Source of the DNA: Winslowiella toletana
GTDB lineage: Bacteria > Pseudomonadota > Gammaproteobacteria > Enterobacterales > Enterobacteriaceae
Direction: 5' to 3'
Length of the DNA stretch: 64,000 nucleotides
Assembly: GCF_032164335.1 (NCBI RefSeq)
Contig: NZ_CP134152.1
Coordinates: 3,224,001 to 3,288,000 of the forward strand
Part shown: in pieces, positions 20,662-28,408 of the stretch
How the letters are laid out: the number at the start of each line of letters is the position of its first letter
Position numbering within the stretch: position 1 is the first letter of the stretch
Translations under genes and position numbers: made by a program
The notes under the pieces: model-generated
Told to the model about the DNA's origin: nothing
Seen by the model: the letters and a program-made list of their open reading frames with translations, nothing else
The model's database searches: none

Positions 20662-22042
20662 ATGCCCATCCTTTTAGCATCTCAGCCTTCGGACCACCTT
20701 CTGAGATGGAGTTCATCAGATACCTGAACATCCCCTTGTGATACTGACAAAACGTTGAACGACTCCTGTCACCGACAGGCTCACCTTGTACACTTATGTT
20801 CTGGCATGGGTCTGCACCGCAAAATGGTTGATACGCGCATGTATCACAACCTGGCAGAGCAAAATTGAACGATGAACTCAATACTGCGTTATAGTAAGGA
20901 CTCTTGGAAAATGATAGCGTCTTAACCTCCCCCGCACTGAACTCCGTTTCAGGATTCACTTTCTGCAACATACGGCTCTCGTCGCTACCATATACTCGAC
21001 CGTCATAATTGAAAAGAATACTGTTAAGCACGACCCCACCTGGCGACTTCAAATCCGCATAACCACTAAAATCGGGATTGAAGATCCTTTTCAGATGAAT
21101 GGAGGCCGAATGTTCCACAACCCTTATCCCTTCATTGTTGATCTTAAGGATTTCATCTATCAACGAGGCATAGAAACTTAAGTATTCGTCCATAGAAAAG
21201 GTGAACGATGCTTTTTGTGCAAACCCATAAGGACTAACAGGTCGGATAAACATGTCCTTGAGGCCAAGAGACAAGTGAGCCTGGACAATCGATTCAGGAT
21301 GCCTGATAAGATCTTTAGTAACTGTAGTAACCGTTGCAACGCGACCAGCGCCTAAAGACCGTTTGATAGCCTCTACCCCTGACACTGTTCTACTGTACGC
21401 AAGCCCATGACCAAGAATTCGATTACTGTTATGAACAACTTCCTCACCATCAAGCGAAACAGAGAACGTTATGTTCCTATCTCTCGACCATTCAAGCATT
21501 TCCTTATTCAAGACAGACAGGCTTGATGCTACCACCATCTCAAAATCGGTGATTCCCAGAGTTTCAGCACATTGCTCATAGATAGACTGAATTAAATCGA
21601 ACCGCAATAGTGGCTCTCCACCCTGTATCTCTATCTTGTAAGGTGGTGTCGATAGTTTTTTGATAGTAGAAATGATATCAGGGATGAGATCGGGATTTAG
21701 ATCATAACCAGAGGCGTTCACGGAAGCTCTACTGACCTGACAATACTTGCAGGTATGGTCGCAACGTAGCGTGGGCACAATCATGAAAATTGGCCTGACC
21801 GCCAGTTCATTCATCAATCGTTTTGCAAAAGCAGAACTTAAAGCATAGGGTGTTATAGTCGATGAGCTTTCGTGGGTTATGAAAAGCTTGCTCTCTAGTG
21901 CGTTTGAATGCTCCGTACTGATTTGCTCATCAGAAAGATCAAGCAGCTCTTGCTCATCAATGAAGTGGTGAAAGCCAGCGAGATTGCTTATAAACACCTG
22001 TCCATTAGGCAATCGGTCAAAATTGAATGGCATCAATTCCAT
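20654..22042 (-). CDS. hxsB: HxsB, radical SAM/SPASM maturase of the His-Xaa-Ser system
   Basis: This 462-residue radical SAM maturase has CDHTCKYC with Cys94, Cys98 and Cys101 (CxxxCxxC) and a GGEPLLRFDLI motif near 140-150. The C-terminal region has a SPASM-type Cys series (CDTCAYQPFCGADPC...FC, about 395-440) that would bind extra iron-sulfur clusters, as in anSME and peptide maturases. In the HXS system HxsB is the main maturase. ATG 22042 shares its A with the hxsD stop (TAATG), and its end overlaps hxsC. A role in modifying HxsA is inferred from operon structure and family definition. Confidence 0.88.
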   Translation of the reverse strand: MELMPFNFDRLPNGQVFISNLAGFHHFIDEQELLDLSDEQISTEHSNALESKLFITHESSSTITPYALSSAFAKRLMNELAVRPIFMIVPTLRCDHTCKYCQVSRASVNASGYDLNPDLIPDIISTIKKLSTPPYKIEIQGGEPLLRFDLIQSIYEQCAETLGITDFEMVVASSLSVLNKEMLEWSRDRNITFSVSLDGEEVVHNSNRILGHGLAYSRTVSGVEAIKRSLGAGRVATVTTVTKDLIRHPESIVQAHLSLGLKDMFIRPVSPYGFAQKASFTFSMDEYLSFYASLIDEILKINNEGIRVVEHSASIHLKRIFNPDFSGYADLKSPGGVVLNSILFNYDGRVYGSDESRMLQKVNPETEFSAGEVKTLSFSKSPYYNAVLSSSFNFALPGCDTCAYQPFCGADPCQNISVQGEPVGDRSRSTFCQYHKGMFRYLMNSISEGGPKAEMLKGWAYV

Positions 22043-22314
22043 TATGAAAGCCTTTCATCGACACTGCGAAGCACTTTATGGACAATTGAATCTCTCAACG
22101 CCCCTGTTTTATGATGTAATTTTTCTCGCAAAGTGTAATCATTCAGCAGCCTATCGAATTCATAGAGGCATTCGGTACTATCATTTTCAAAAGAGATTGT
22201 CCAATAAGATATATCCTCACAGAGTTTCCACTGAGTAAGCGGAGTCATCCAATAGAGGCTACTGCGTATTACCCATTCAGAATAAAGTTCTTTTCTAAAC
22301 ATCCTTTCGCACAT
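22042..22314 (-). CDS. hxsD: HxsD, small protein of the His-Xaa-Ser system
   Basis: This 90-residue protein is the first gene of the hxsDBCA operon. It begins MCERMFRKELYSEWVI, with GAGGT about 8-12 bases upstream of the start, and ends by sharing a base with hxsB. The size and position fit HxsD, a small conserved protein always found with HxsB and HxsC, perhaps a substrate-recognition partner similar in role to RRE-type proteins; that role is a guess. No signal peptide or membrane segment is seen. An AT-rich stretch at 22315-22425 should hold the operon promoter. Confidence 0.78.
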   Translation of the reverse strand: MCERMFRKELYSEWVIRSSLYWMTPLTQWKLCEDISYWTISFENDSTECLYEFDRLLNDYTLREKLHHKTGALRDSIVHKVLRSVDERLS

Positions 22315-22425
22315 TGCCTTTACCTCACAAAACTAATAATCACAATCAGCAACCGCTTTAAAGCGGATTTTTCCTTTAGAAATGAGGATACACAATTTAA
22401 TTAATGTGTTACAGGATATTAGCAT

Positions 22426-22598
22426 TTGAGTGAAGATTCTGAAAATGATGTTGCTAATGCTTCAACAATTTTTAAACAGAAAAAATTTCCTCCTGACGAG
22501 ATCGAAGATGCATTGATACACATCGATACTAACGAAGCCAAAAGAGCCTACAATCGCTCACAATACCTTGAAAGACGTAGAAACATTATGAGCTGGTG
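22426..22598 (+). pseudogene. C-terminal fragment of a second P4-type integrase
   Basis: The frame encodes ASTIFKQKKFPPDEIEDA and DTNEAKRAYNRSQYLERRR, which align with the last 50 residues of the intact integrase at 14615 (ASTILNEKGFPSDVIEAA and DTNEVRRAYNRAQYLEQRR). Only the end of the catalytic domain, including the Tyr region, is present. The rest is missing upstream, and the frame runs into the IS remnant at 22599. The differences are too many for a recent copy, so it looks like the relic of a separate integration event. Confidence 0.8.
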
Positions 22599-22627
22599 TG
22601 ACCAGCCCCCAGGATTAGATACAAGGC

Positions 22628-23490
22628 TCAGTTAGTAATTTCGGATCCTTCTCTCTCAGAATTACCCTTTCTCCAGCCCGCCGTAAATTCAGACGGCGTC
22701 TGATAATTCAGCGTGGAGTGCGGGCGACATTCGTTATAATCCTGACGCCATTCACTGATGGTTTTCCTGGCATAATTGACGTCACTGAACTTGTGTTCAT
22801 TCAGGCATTCATCGCAAAAGCGTTCGTTAAAACTCTCAATAAATCCGTTCTGTGTCAGCTTACCGGGCTGGATAAGTTGCAGCCCCACGCCATGCTCAAA
22901 GGCCCATTGATCGAGCGCGCGGCAGGTAAATTCCGGGCCCTGATCAGTTCTTATCGTAGCCGGATAGCCGCGAAACAGCGCAACGCTGTCAAGAATTCGC
23001 GTGACCTGCACGCCTGAAATCCCAAAGGCAACAGTGACAGTCAGGCATTCCTTTGTGAAGTCATCGACGAAGGTGAGGCACTCGATCCTGCGACCAGTAG
23101 CCAGCGCATCGATGATGAAATCCATCGACCAGATCAGATTGGGCGCCGCCGGGCGGAGCAGCGGCAGACGTTCTGTTGCCAGCCCTTTACGACGTCGTCT
23201 GCGTTTTACGCCCAGCCCGTTCAGATGATAAAGGCGGTACACGCGCTTGTGATAAACATGAAGCCCTTCACGGCGCAGTAACTGCCATACGCGGCGGTAG
23301 CCAAAACGCCTGCGCTCCAGTGCCAGCTTAGTGATGCGCCCTGATAAATGGGCATCAGCTGCTGGACGCTGAGCGTCATAGCGGCAGGTAGACAGGGACA
23401 AACCTGTGAGTCTACAGCCACGACGTTGCTACAGACCGGTCGCATCACACATCAACACCACAGCTTCGCGCTTCTGGTCTGTTGTCAGTA
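22628..23490 (-). pseudogene. IS3-family transposase orfB (nonsense mutation)
   Basis: The longest open part (22628-23401, 257 residues) contains the DDE integrase core: WSMDFIIDAL, RTDQGPEFTC and FIESFNERF hold the two Asp and the Glu. The HTH_21 region (RRFGYRRVWQLLRREG) is also present. Upstream, the same frame continues as LTTDQKREAVVLMCDATGL but is broken by a TAG at 23431-23429, where relatives have a serine. The protein would otherwise be nearly full length. Because orfA is also broken, no OrfAB fusion can be made. Confidence 0.85.
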
Positions 23491-23690
23491 CTTTCGCCCA
23501 AGAGCCACCTGAAGCGCCTCCTTATCCAGCATGGCTTCGGCAAGCAGCTTCTTGAGTCTGGCCTTCTCTTCCTCAAGCGACTTCAGGCGCTTAACCTCAG
23601 GCACCTCCACACCGCCATACTTCTTACGCTAGGTGTAAACGTGGCGTCGGAAATGGGGATGTTCTCATGTGGCTTATGAAAACATTACTA
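23485..23690 (-). pseudogene. IS3-family transposase orfA remnant
   Basis: The C-terminal half of OrfA is readable: EVPEVKRLKSLEEEKARL and KKLLAEAMLDKEALQVAL, the leucine-zipper part of the family. Upstream, a TAG (23631-23629) stands where relatives have Trp in FYTWRKKYGG, and one T appears lost just before it (near 23638), shifting the frame. The first part of OrfA is deleted, as only about 35 bases separate the ISDATF segment from the element end region. Confidence 0.75.
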
Positions 23691-23921
23691 ACATCGGAGT
23701 ATACGAATCAACGGGGAGCAGGTCAGATTAACAGTCCATCAACATTGCCACTTCAAGCCAGCTCCGAAAATTTTAATTCAGACTCAGAAATGACAGCATA
23801 TTAAAAAAGCTTTTTTCTTCAAATTCGCAGTAAAAAATCGTCTTTTAAGTTATTTACCCCCCATCCCTCAATAGTTACACTACTTCTATGGATCTTATAA
23901 CAACATAAGGATGATGAAAGA

Positions 23922-24404
23922 ATGGCTATTCCGGGCAATATGTGGCTCTATGATGATGGAGGCGCGCTCATTAAAGGCGGCTGTGACGTAGCGGATAGAG
24001 AATTCAGCATCGAGTTTAAAGGGTTTCATCATAACCTTTCTATACCCACAGATAACGCTACTGGTAAACCCACGGGTACCCGCCAACATTCACCAATGCT
24101 TATCGTGAAGGAGTTCGACTATTCCAGCCCATACTTATATAAAGCGGTTGCCACTGGTCAGAATCTCAAATCTGCTGAGATCAAGTGGTATAAAATCAAT
24201 GATGCTGGTCAGGAAGTAGAATACTTTAACATGCTGCTTGAAGGTGTTCGGATTGTCTCAGTATCTCCAACTATGGCTGCGCCAGAAGATAACAATAATA
24301 ATCATATCGAAACAGTCGAGTTACGCTATGAGAAAATCACCTGGAAGCATTGCGAAGGCAATATAATCTACAGCGACGCATGGAACGACCGTCAAACCGC
24401 TTGA
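23922..24404 (+). CDS. hcp: Hcp, type VI secretion tube protein (orphan)
   Basis: Hcp forms the hexameric tube expelled by type VI secretion systems and can carry effectors. The 160 residues show family landmarks: MAIPGNMWLYDDGG at the N-terminus, FKGFHHNLSIPTD, RQHSPMLIVKEFD, and the final ETVELRYEKITWKHCEGNII. ATG 23922 has AAGG at 23907-23910. No other T6SS structural gene is in the window, so this is an orphan hcp that would use a system encoded elsewhere. It is followed after 11 bases by two small genes in the same direction, the usual place for an Hcp-dependent effector and its partner. Confidence 0.93.
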   Translation: MAIPGNMWLYDDGGALIKGGCDVADREFSIEFKGFHHNLSIPTDNATGKPTGTRQHSPMLIVKEFDYSSPYLYKAVATGQNLKSAEIKWYKINDAGQEVEYFNMLLEGVRIVSVSPTMAAPEDNNNNHIETVELRYEKITWKHCEGNIIYSDAWNDRQTA

Positions 24405-24415
24405 TAGGTGATTGA

Positions 24416-24865
24416 ATGGATACGACTGAGGAGCTTAATGGAACGTACTTCTACCACGGACAAAGTAATCTGTCGTCAGGTGAACTTTTCGACGTGATTT
24501 TTCTTGAGCAATTTTGCGATGAGCTTGGAATTGGCATTGAATCCGGTGCGGCTATTTTATCCGGTCAACCATGGTTAAAGACGCGTCAAAAACCTGGTGC
24601 CGCTATCAAAGGTACAAGCGTCATTTCTAAGTATGGAAGAATGCTTCTTAGAGACACGCGAATACCTTTCGGGATCAGAGTTCCTACACCTGTCGGCTTA
24701 AGGATACAGAAGACCAACAAACTTGCCGCAGTTATAGCACGTTACGTTCCGTGGTTGGGGTGGATTGGCCTTATAAACTCACTTTACCAGGTATCAAGAA
24801 AGACTCAGGCTAAATACAACCTGATTGCCCGACCGAAAGATCGCATAATGTGGACATCTTTCTGA
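24416..24865 (+). CDS. STM2901-like protein, possible Hcp-associated effector
   Basis: This 149-residue protein begins MDTTEELNGTYFYHGQSNLSSGELF, which I recall as typical of the STM2901 family. A central basic region (RQKPGAAIKGTSVISKYGRM) is followed by a hydrophobic stretch at about 105-128 (AAVIARYVPWLGWIGLINSLY), then a basic tail. There is no signal peptide. Its place directly after hcp and its overlap with a DUF1493 gene suggest an antibacterial effector or accessory. The hydrophobic helix would fit membrane insertion. Activity is unknown; this is inference from context. Confidence 0.6.
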   Translation: MDTTEELNGTYFYHGQSNLSSGELFDVIFLEQFCDELGIGIESGAAILSGQPWLKTRQKPGAAIKGTSVISKYGRMLLRDTRIPFGIRVPTPVGLRIQKTNKLAAVIARYVPWLGWIGLINSLYQVSRKTQAKYNLIARPKDRIMWTSF

Positions 24866-25197
24866 TGAGTACTATTCAAAACGAAGTGCTGGCACTATTC
24901 CGGGAAGAAATTCCCGGATATTTAGACAGCGACTGGAAAGAAATACCTCTTGAACTTGATTCAGACCTGTTTGAATCACCTGGCGATGACTTTAAAGATG
25001 CGATTAGGAAATTTGAAAAAATCTTTAAAGTGGACTTATCTGTTGTTGATTGGTCTTGTTACTTTCCCTGGGAAAACACTCCCCTGGTAACCCGATGGTT
25101 CAAAGCAAAACGGGAACAAATTGAGCAGACACGCCAACCATTAACCGTAAGAATGTTCGCTGAATCTGCAAAAGCTGGAAGATGGCTGTATGATTAA
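24865..25197 (+). CDS. DUF1493 family protein, candidate immunity/partner protein
   Basis: ATG 24865 overlaps the upstream stop (TGATG), giving 110 residues; the frame is open to a GTG at 24850. The sequence is acidic (LDSDWKEIPLELDSDLFESPGDDF) with FEKIFKVDLSVVDWSCYFPWE in the middle and LTVRMFAESAKAGRW at the end. These are landmarks of DUF1493, a family of about 110 residues from enterobacteria. In other genomes it often sits next to STM2901-like genes. Coupled translation and opposite charge (acidic against basic partner) are compatible with an immunity protein, but this is not shown. Confidence 0.7.
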   Translation: MSTIQNEVLALFREEIPGYLDSDWKEIPLELDSDLFESPGDDFKDAIRKFEKIFKVDLSVVDWSCYFPWENTPLVTRWFKAKREQIEQTRQPLTVRMFAESAKAGRWLYD

Positions 25198-25216
25198 ACA
25201 AGTTCATACCACACCT

Positions 25217-25253
25217 GCCCTATTATTAGGGCAAGCCAGCAATTTTACTGGCT
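25217..25253 (+). terminator. tandem hairpins after the hcp cluster
   Basis: GCCCTA (25217-25222) pairs with TAGGGC (25227-25232), and AGCCAG (25234-25239) pairs with CTGGCT (25248-25253). The T-run after the second stem is weak (CTTATAT). They lie 20 bases after the DUF1493 gene and may end that transcript. I found no copy of the tRNA-Pro 3' end here that would mark attR. Confidence 0.5.
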
Positions 25254-25406
25254 CTTATATGATCTTAACTGATGCTCATCTGTCCTGTCGTTGATGCTTT
25301 TTTAGTTGGATTTAAGAATGACCTACTTGGGGTGTTTAATGTCATTGCATAAATCACTTATCTGGCAGTTTAAAGCCGTAACTGAGGAGCGGGCAAAGCA
25401 TCAGCT

Positions 25407-25643
25407 CTATTGATGATCGCGGCGATACAACGCCCACTCGTCTATACGCTCGCCACCCGGCAGTAAACAGTCCGATCGGGTGCCCTGAGTCGTCTGAATA
25501 TTCTCTGACTTGCCGCCCTTCTGCTGACAATATACAGAAGCCGGATTCGCCATTCCCATAACATTTGGCGGTACGGGTGCTTCACGCTGCGCCGAACATC
25601 CCGCCAATAACGTTAACATCATCAAACTCACTAATTTCTTCAT
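25407..25643 (-). CDS. YoaF-like DUF333 lipoprotein
   Basis: This 78-residue protein has a lipobox (LLAGC, Cys16) after MKKLVSLMMLT, so it should be an outer-membrane lipoprotein. The mature part contains GMANPASVYCQQKGG and LPGGERIDEWALYRRDH, the two DUF333 signatures seen in E. coli YoaF. The function of the family is unknown. It looks like core-type sequence with normal base composition, so the island ends before it. The reverse-strand start is preceded by AAGGTTAT. Confidence 0.85.
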   Translation of the reverse strand: MKKLVSLMMLTLLAGCSAQREAPVPPNVMGMANPASVYCQQKGGKSENIQTTQGTRSDCLLPGGERIDEWALYRRDHQ

Positions 25644-25868
25644 CGATAACCTTAATTAAATAAGTTAACTGTCGGGGTTTACACCTGCATACTATCAGGG
25701 TTGGCACCGAATCACAGTATTCTGCCGATACCGCTAATTAGCCTTGAACGTACCGCTTCAGGCAGCAAATCCGTCTGGCCTTTTTCTCAATTCATCTGAT
25801 TGCAACAAAAATGTCACATAACTCTCTTAAGCTGTTAGCACAAAATTACCCATTCGGACTCATTTATC

Positions 25869-26075
25869 ATGGTAATCATCAAAGCAAAAAATGACCGGGA
25901 CGCTGAAGAGTTGCTGCACTCAGGGATTAATAAAGTAGAACTGGCTTATGATATCGGCAGCGACGATTTCTTTCGTCTTGCCAGCCGTTGGTGTGATAAA
26001 GGCGCGAGAATTACCAAAGGCCACAACCATTTTATCGTGTCGCTGAAGGGCTTCTCCATTCCGCCGAATGATTAA
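25869..26075 (+). CDS. hypothetical small protein
   Basis: The product has 68 residues (MVIIKAKNDRDAEELLHSG...). It is mixed alpha/beta in appearance, with no signal peptide or membrane segment, and ends GFSIPPND. I recognise no family. The ribosome-binding site is weak. The composition and a reasonable distance from its neighbours make it plausible as a gene. Confidence 0.55.
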   Translation: MVIIKAKNDRDAEELLHSGINKVELAYDIGSDDFFRLASRWCDKGARITKGHNHFIVSLKGFSIPPND

Positions 26076-26211
26076 ACGCACGGTTGCTGACTAATCGTTA
26101 ATTCAGAGCAGCGCAACGGCTGCTCTGACTCTCCATCGCCCTGCCTGTTGATTGAAATTATCCCTCATTGCTGCTGTAATCGAACCTCACACTACTCACT
26201 CTCTGCAGGCT

Positions 26212-26961
26212 ATGTTTAACCCCTTCTCAGCTATTGCCTTCCCGGCCAGCCGGTTTATCAGCCAGCTGCAGCAGACCACGCTGCTCGCTAACCCGTGGCT
26301 GAGCCTGACGGAAATTCGTTTTGATGTTCAGCAGTTTGATCCGGCGCTGTTTGCTTTCTATCATATCCCGCAACCGGCTCATTTGAGCCAGGCGGTAATC
26401 AAGCGCCGCGCTGAATATCTCGCCAGTCGCTATGCCGCGCGAGTTGCACTGGCATCGTCAGGAATCGTTGATTTTACGCTGGAAAATGACGCCGACCGCG
26501 CACCCATGTGGCCCAGGGGTATCATCGGCTCACTGTCACACACCGCACAACGGGCGGTGATTATCAGCGCAGCTGACCGGCCGCAGCGCCTGGCTGGGGT
26601 TGATGTTGAACAACTGATGAAAGCGGACAATGCGCTGGAGTTGAGTGAAATGATTGTCTCGGCCAGCGAACTGCATCATTTAAGGCAGTGCGGTCTGCCG
26701 CTGACTACCGCACTCACGCTGGCTTTTTCGCTGAAAGAGAGTCTGTACAAAGCGCTGTATCCGCACCTGCGGCAGTTTATGGATTTTCACAGTGCGGAAG
26801 TGACGAAGCTGGATGGCGAGACTGGCGAGGCGTGTTTGCGACTGACGCGCAGTTTCAGCGCTGAATTTCCGGCCGGACGCCAGTTCAGCGGCTATTTTCA
26901 ACAGCAACAGGATGAAATCATCACGCTGGTCGCGGATGAGATTCACCCTGCTGGCGGTTAA
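26212..26961 (+). CDS. EntD-type 4'-phosphopantetheinyl transferase
   Basis: This enzyme transfers phosphopantetheine from CoA to carrier domains of non-ribosomal peptide or polyketide synthases. I chose ATG 26212 (MFNPFSAIAFPAS), 249 residues; the frame is open to a TTG at 26152. Family motifs are visible: RAEYLASRYAAR (about 64-75), GSLSHTAQRAVI (about 105-116), GVDVE with the Mg-binding Asp and Glu (about 128-132), and FSLKESLYKAL (about 176-186). No synthase or siderophore gene is in the window, so its carrier protein lies elsewhere. Its stop overlaps that of a convergent small gene by 4 bases. Confidence 0.88.
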   Translation: MFNPFSAIAFPASRFISQLQQTTLLANPWLSLTEIRFDVQQFDPALFAFYHIPQPAHLSQAVIKRRAEYLASRYAARVALASSGIVDFTLENDADRAPMWPRGIIGSLSHTAQRAVIISAADRPQRLAGVDVEQLMKADNALELSEMIVSASELHHLRQCGLPLTTALTLAFSLKESLYKALYPHLRQFMDFHSAEVTKLDGETGEACLRLTRSFSAEFPAGRQFSGYFQQQQDEIITLVADEIHPAGG

Positions 26962-27134
26962 TCCCGGATCTGATGCGACTCGCTGTCAGAGCGCTGCGCA
27001 GGCAGATCGCGGATATCAACACCGTACAGCTCCATCATCGGCATCATCGCCTCTATCACCCGACAACTGTCCAACGTTGCCATGCCAGAGGGTACATGGA
27101 AAAAGTGCGTAAAATGCAGCCATAAACCTTTCAT
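26958..27134 (-). CDS. small hypothetical protein with strong ribosome-binding site
   Basis: This 58-residue frame begins MKGLWLHFTHFFHVPSGMA and is preceded on the minus strand by AGAGGAGAG at ideal spacing. It continues MATLDSCRVIEAMMPMM, then an acidic end with many Asp and Arg. The stop overlaps the PPTase stop on the other strand. I do not recognise the family. The strong Shine-Dalgarno sequence and the neat convergent overlap argue that it is real. Confidence 0.5.
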   Translation of the reverse strand: MKGLWLHFTHFFHVPSGMATLDSCRVIEAMMPMMELYGVDIRDLPAQRSDSESHQIRD

Positions 27135-27340
27135 CGTTGCTCTCCTCTGTCGAATGAAGTGCCATTAAAGCGCGACATGCGGCGAGAGCAAAATGCTAAT
27201 TTCTGCCAACAAAACCCATCCAACAGCAATACGCCGCTTATCCCGTTTAATGGCTTCATTAAGCAATTTTTGTTGTTTTACATCATCTGACAGCAACTTC
27301 AATAATTGCCGGTACTGAATGCTTTTAAGGAATCAAGCTG

Positions 27341-28339
27341 ATGACCTGGCGACTGAGCCTGTTAGACAAAAGCCCGCTTGCCGACGGTGAAACGCCAGCA
27401 CAGGCCCTGGCACGCACCCTCGAACTGGCGAAACGTGCTGAAGAGTGGGGATTTCACCGCTTCTGGCTGGCGGAACATCACAATACGCCCTCGCTGGCCA
27501 GCCCGTCTCCAGAAGTGCTGATCGCCTGGATTCTGGCGCAGACCAGCCGGATACGCGTCGGGTCTGGCGGCGTAATGTTGCAACATTACAGTCCGTATAA
27601 GGTGGCAGAAAACTTCAATTTACTGGCCACGCTGGCACCGGGCCGCGTCGATCTGGGCGTGGGTAAAGCGCCGGGCGGATTGCCGCTCTCAACACGCGCC
27701 TTGCAGCAGGGTTTGCATCAGGACGAGAAAGGCGACTTTACCGCACAGCTGGAACAGCTGGATGGCTGGTTGCGCCCTTCCCCCGTAGATCAACAGCAGG
27801 ACACCCTGCATGCGACTCCGCTGCCGGCACTGCCCGCGCAGCGTTTTTTGCTGGGAGCCAGTGAAGGCAGCGCGCGTCTGGCGGCCAGTCTTGGCTGGCA
27901 ATTTGTGTTTGCCGCACATCTTAATGGCGACAGTGAAGAGCAGGCGCGGGCGCTGACTGCCTATCATCTCGACAGCGGCGGCCAGCGGGCGATACTGGCG
28001 GTTCAGGTTATTGTTGCCTCTTCACCGGCCGAAGCGAATATTCTGGCGCAGGATCTACAACAATACCGCGTACATACGCCTGCCGGTCAGAGCGTGACCG
28101 TCGGTAATCTAAAACAGGCCGAAGCCTTTATTCGCCAGTCAGGCGCTGAAGGCGCGCGAATTGAGCCGCGATCCGCTGCGGTATTAAAAGGCACCGCCGC
28201 ACAGGTTCATGCGCAATTAGAGGCACTGCACCAGCGATTTGCCATTGAAGAATTTATAATTGATACGCCAATCAGTAATGGGCACGACAGAATTAAATCC
28301 CTCGAATTATTAGCCAGTCACCAACTGGTGGCGGCATAA
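27341..28339 (+). CDS. LLM-class flavin monooxygenase (MsnO8/YtmO-like)
   Basis: The 332 residues match the bacterial luciferase-like superfamily, single-component branch: MTWRLSLLDKSPL at the start, GFHRFWLAEHHNTPSLASPSPEVLI (about 37-61), and VGSGGVMLQHYSPYKVAENFNLLATLAPGRVDLGVGKAPGG (about 72-112). These enzymes use FMNH2 and oxygen. ATG 27341 follows AAGGAA. It is the first gene of a seven-gene cluster, and a related monooxygenase (YtmO) sits in the Bacillus ytm operon for S-modified cysteine use. Its exact reaction is unknown; a role in S-alkylcysteine breakdown is inferred from the neighbours. Confidence 0.85.
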   Translation: MTWRLSLLDKSPLADGETPAQALARTLELAKRAEEWGFHRFWLAEHHNTPSLASPSPEVLIAWILAQTSRIRVGSGGVMLQHYSPYKVAENFNLLATLAPGRVDLGVGKAPGGLPLSTRALQQGLHQDEKGDFTAQLEQLDGWLRPSPVDQQQDTLHATPLPALPAQRFLLGASEGSARLAASLGWQFVFAAHLNGDSEEQARALTAYHLDSGGQRAILAVQVIVASSPAEANILAQDLQQYRVHTPAGQSVTVGNLKQAEAFIRQSGAEGARIEPRSAAVLKGTAAQVHAQLEALHQRFAIEEFIIDTPISNGHDRIKSLELLASHQLVAA

Positions 28340-28408
28340 CAGTAAAAATGATGATAGCCAAAATAAAAGGTCAATAAGGCCTGATCAATATTAACAAATG
28401 GAGTATTG

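Larger units (their letters stand above)
22599..23725 (-). mobile_element. degenerate IS3-family element (IS407-group-like)
   Basis: The ends match as imperfect inverted repeats: TGACCAGCCCCCAGGATTAG at 22599 and, on the minus strand from 23725, TGACCTGCTCCCCGTTGATT. Inside are orfA and orfB remnants of an IS3-family transposase, on the minus strand. About 1.13 kb remains of an element of about 1.2 kb; part of the orfA 5' region is deleted. The flanking 4-base sequences (GGTG and GATT) do not match, so no target duplication is left. The element is probably dead. Confidence 0.85.

Noticed and set aside
25198..25406. attR copy of the tRNA-Pro 3' end
   Set aside because: I looked for a second GGTTCAAATCC...GTGCCGACCA segment at the far end of the island and did not find one.
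25339..25413. 24-codon frame (MSLHKSLIWQFKAVTEER...) before the YoaF-like gene end
   Set aside because: Too short to judge, with only weak start signals, and it runs into the lipoprotein gene on the other strand.
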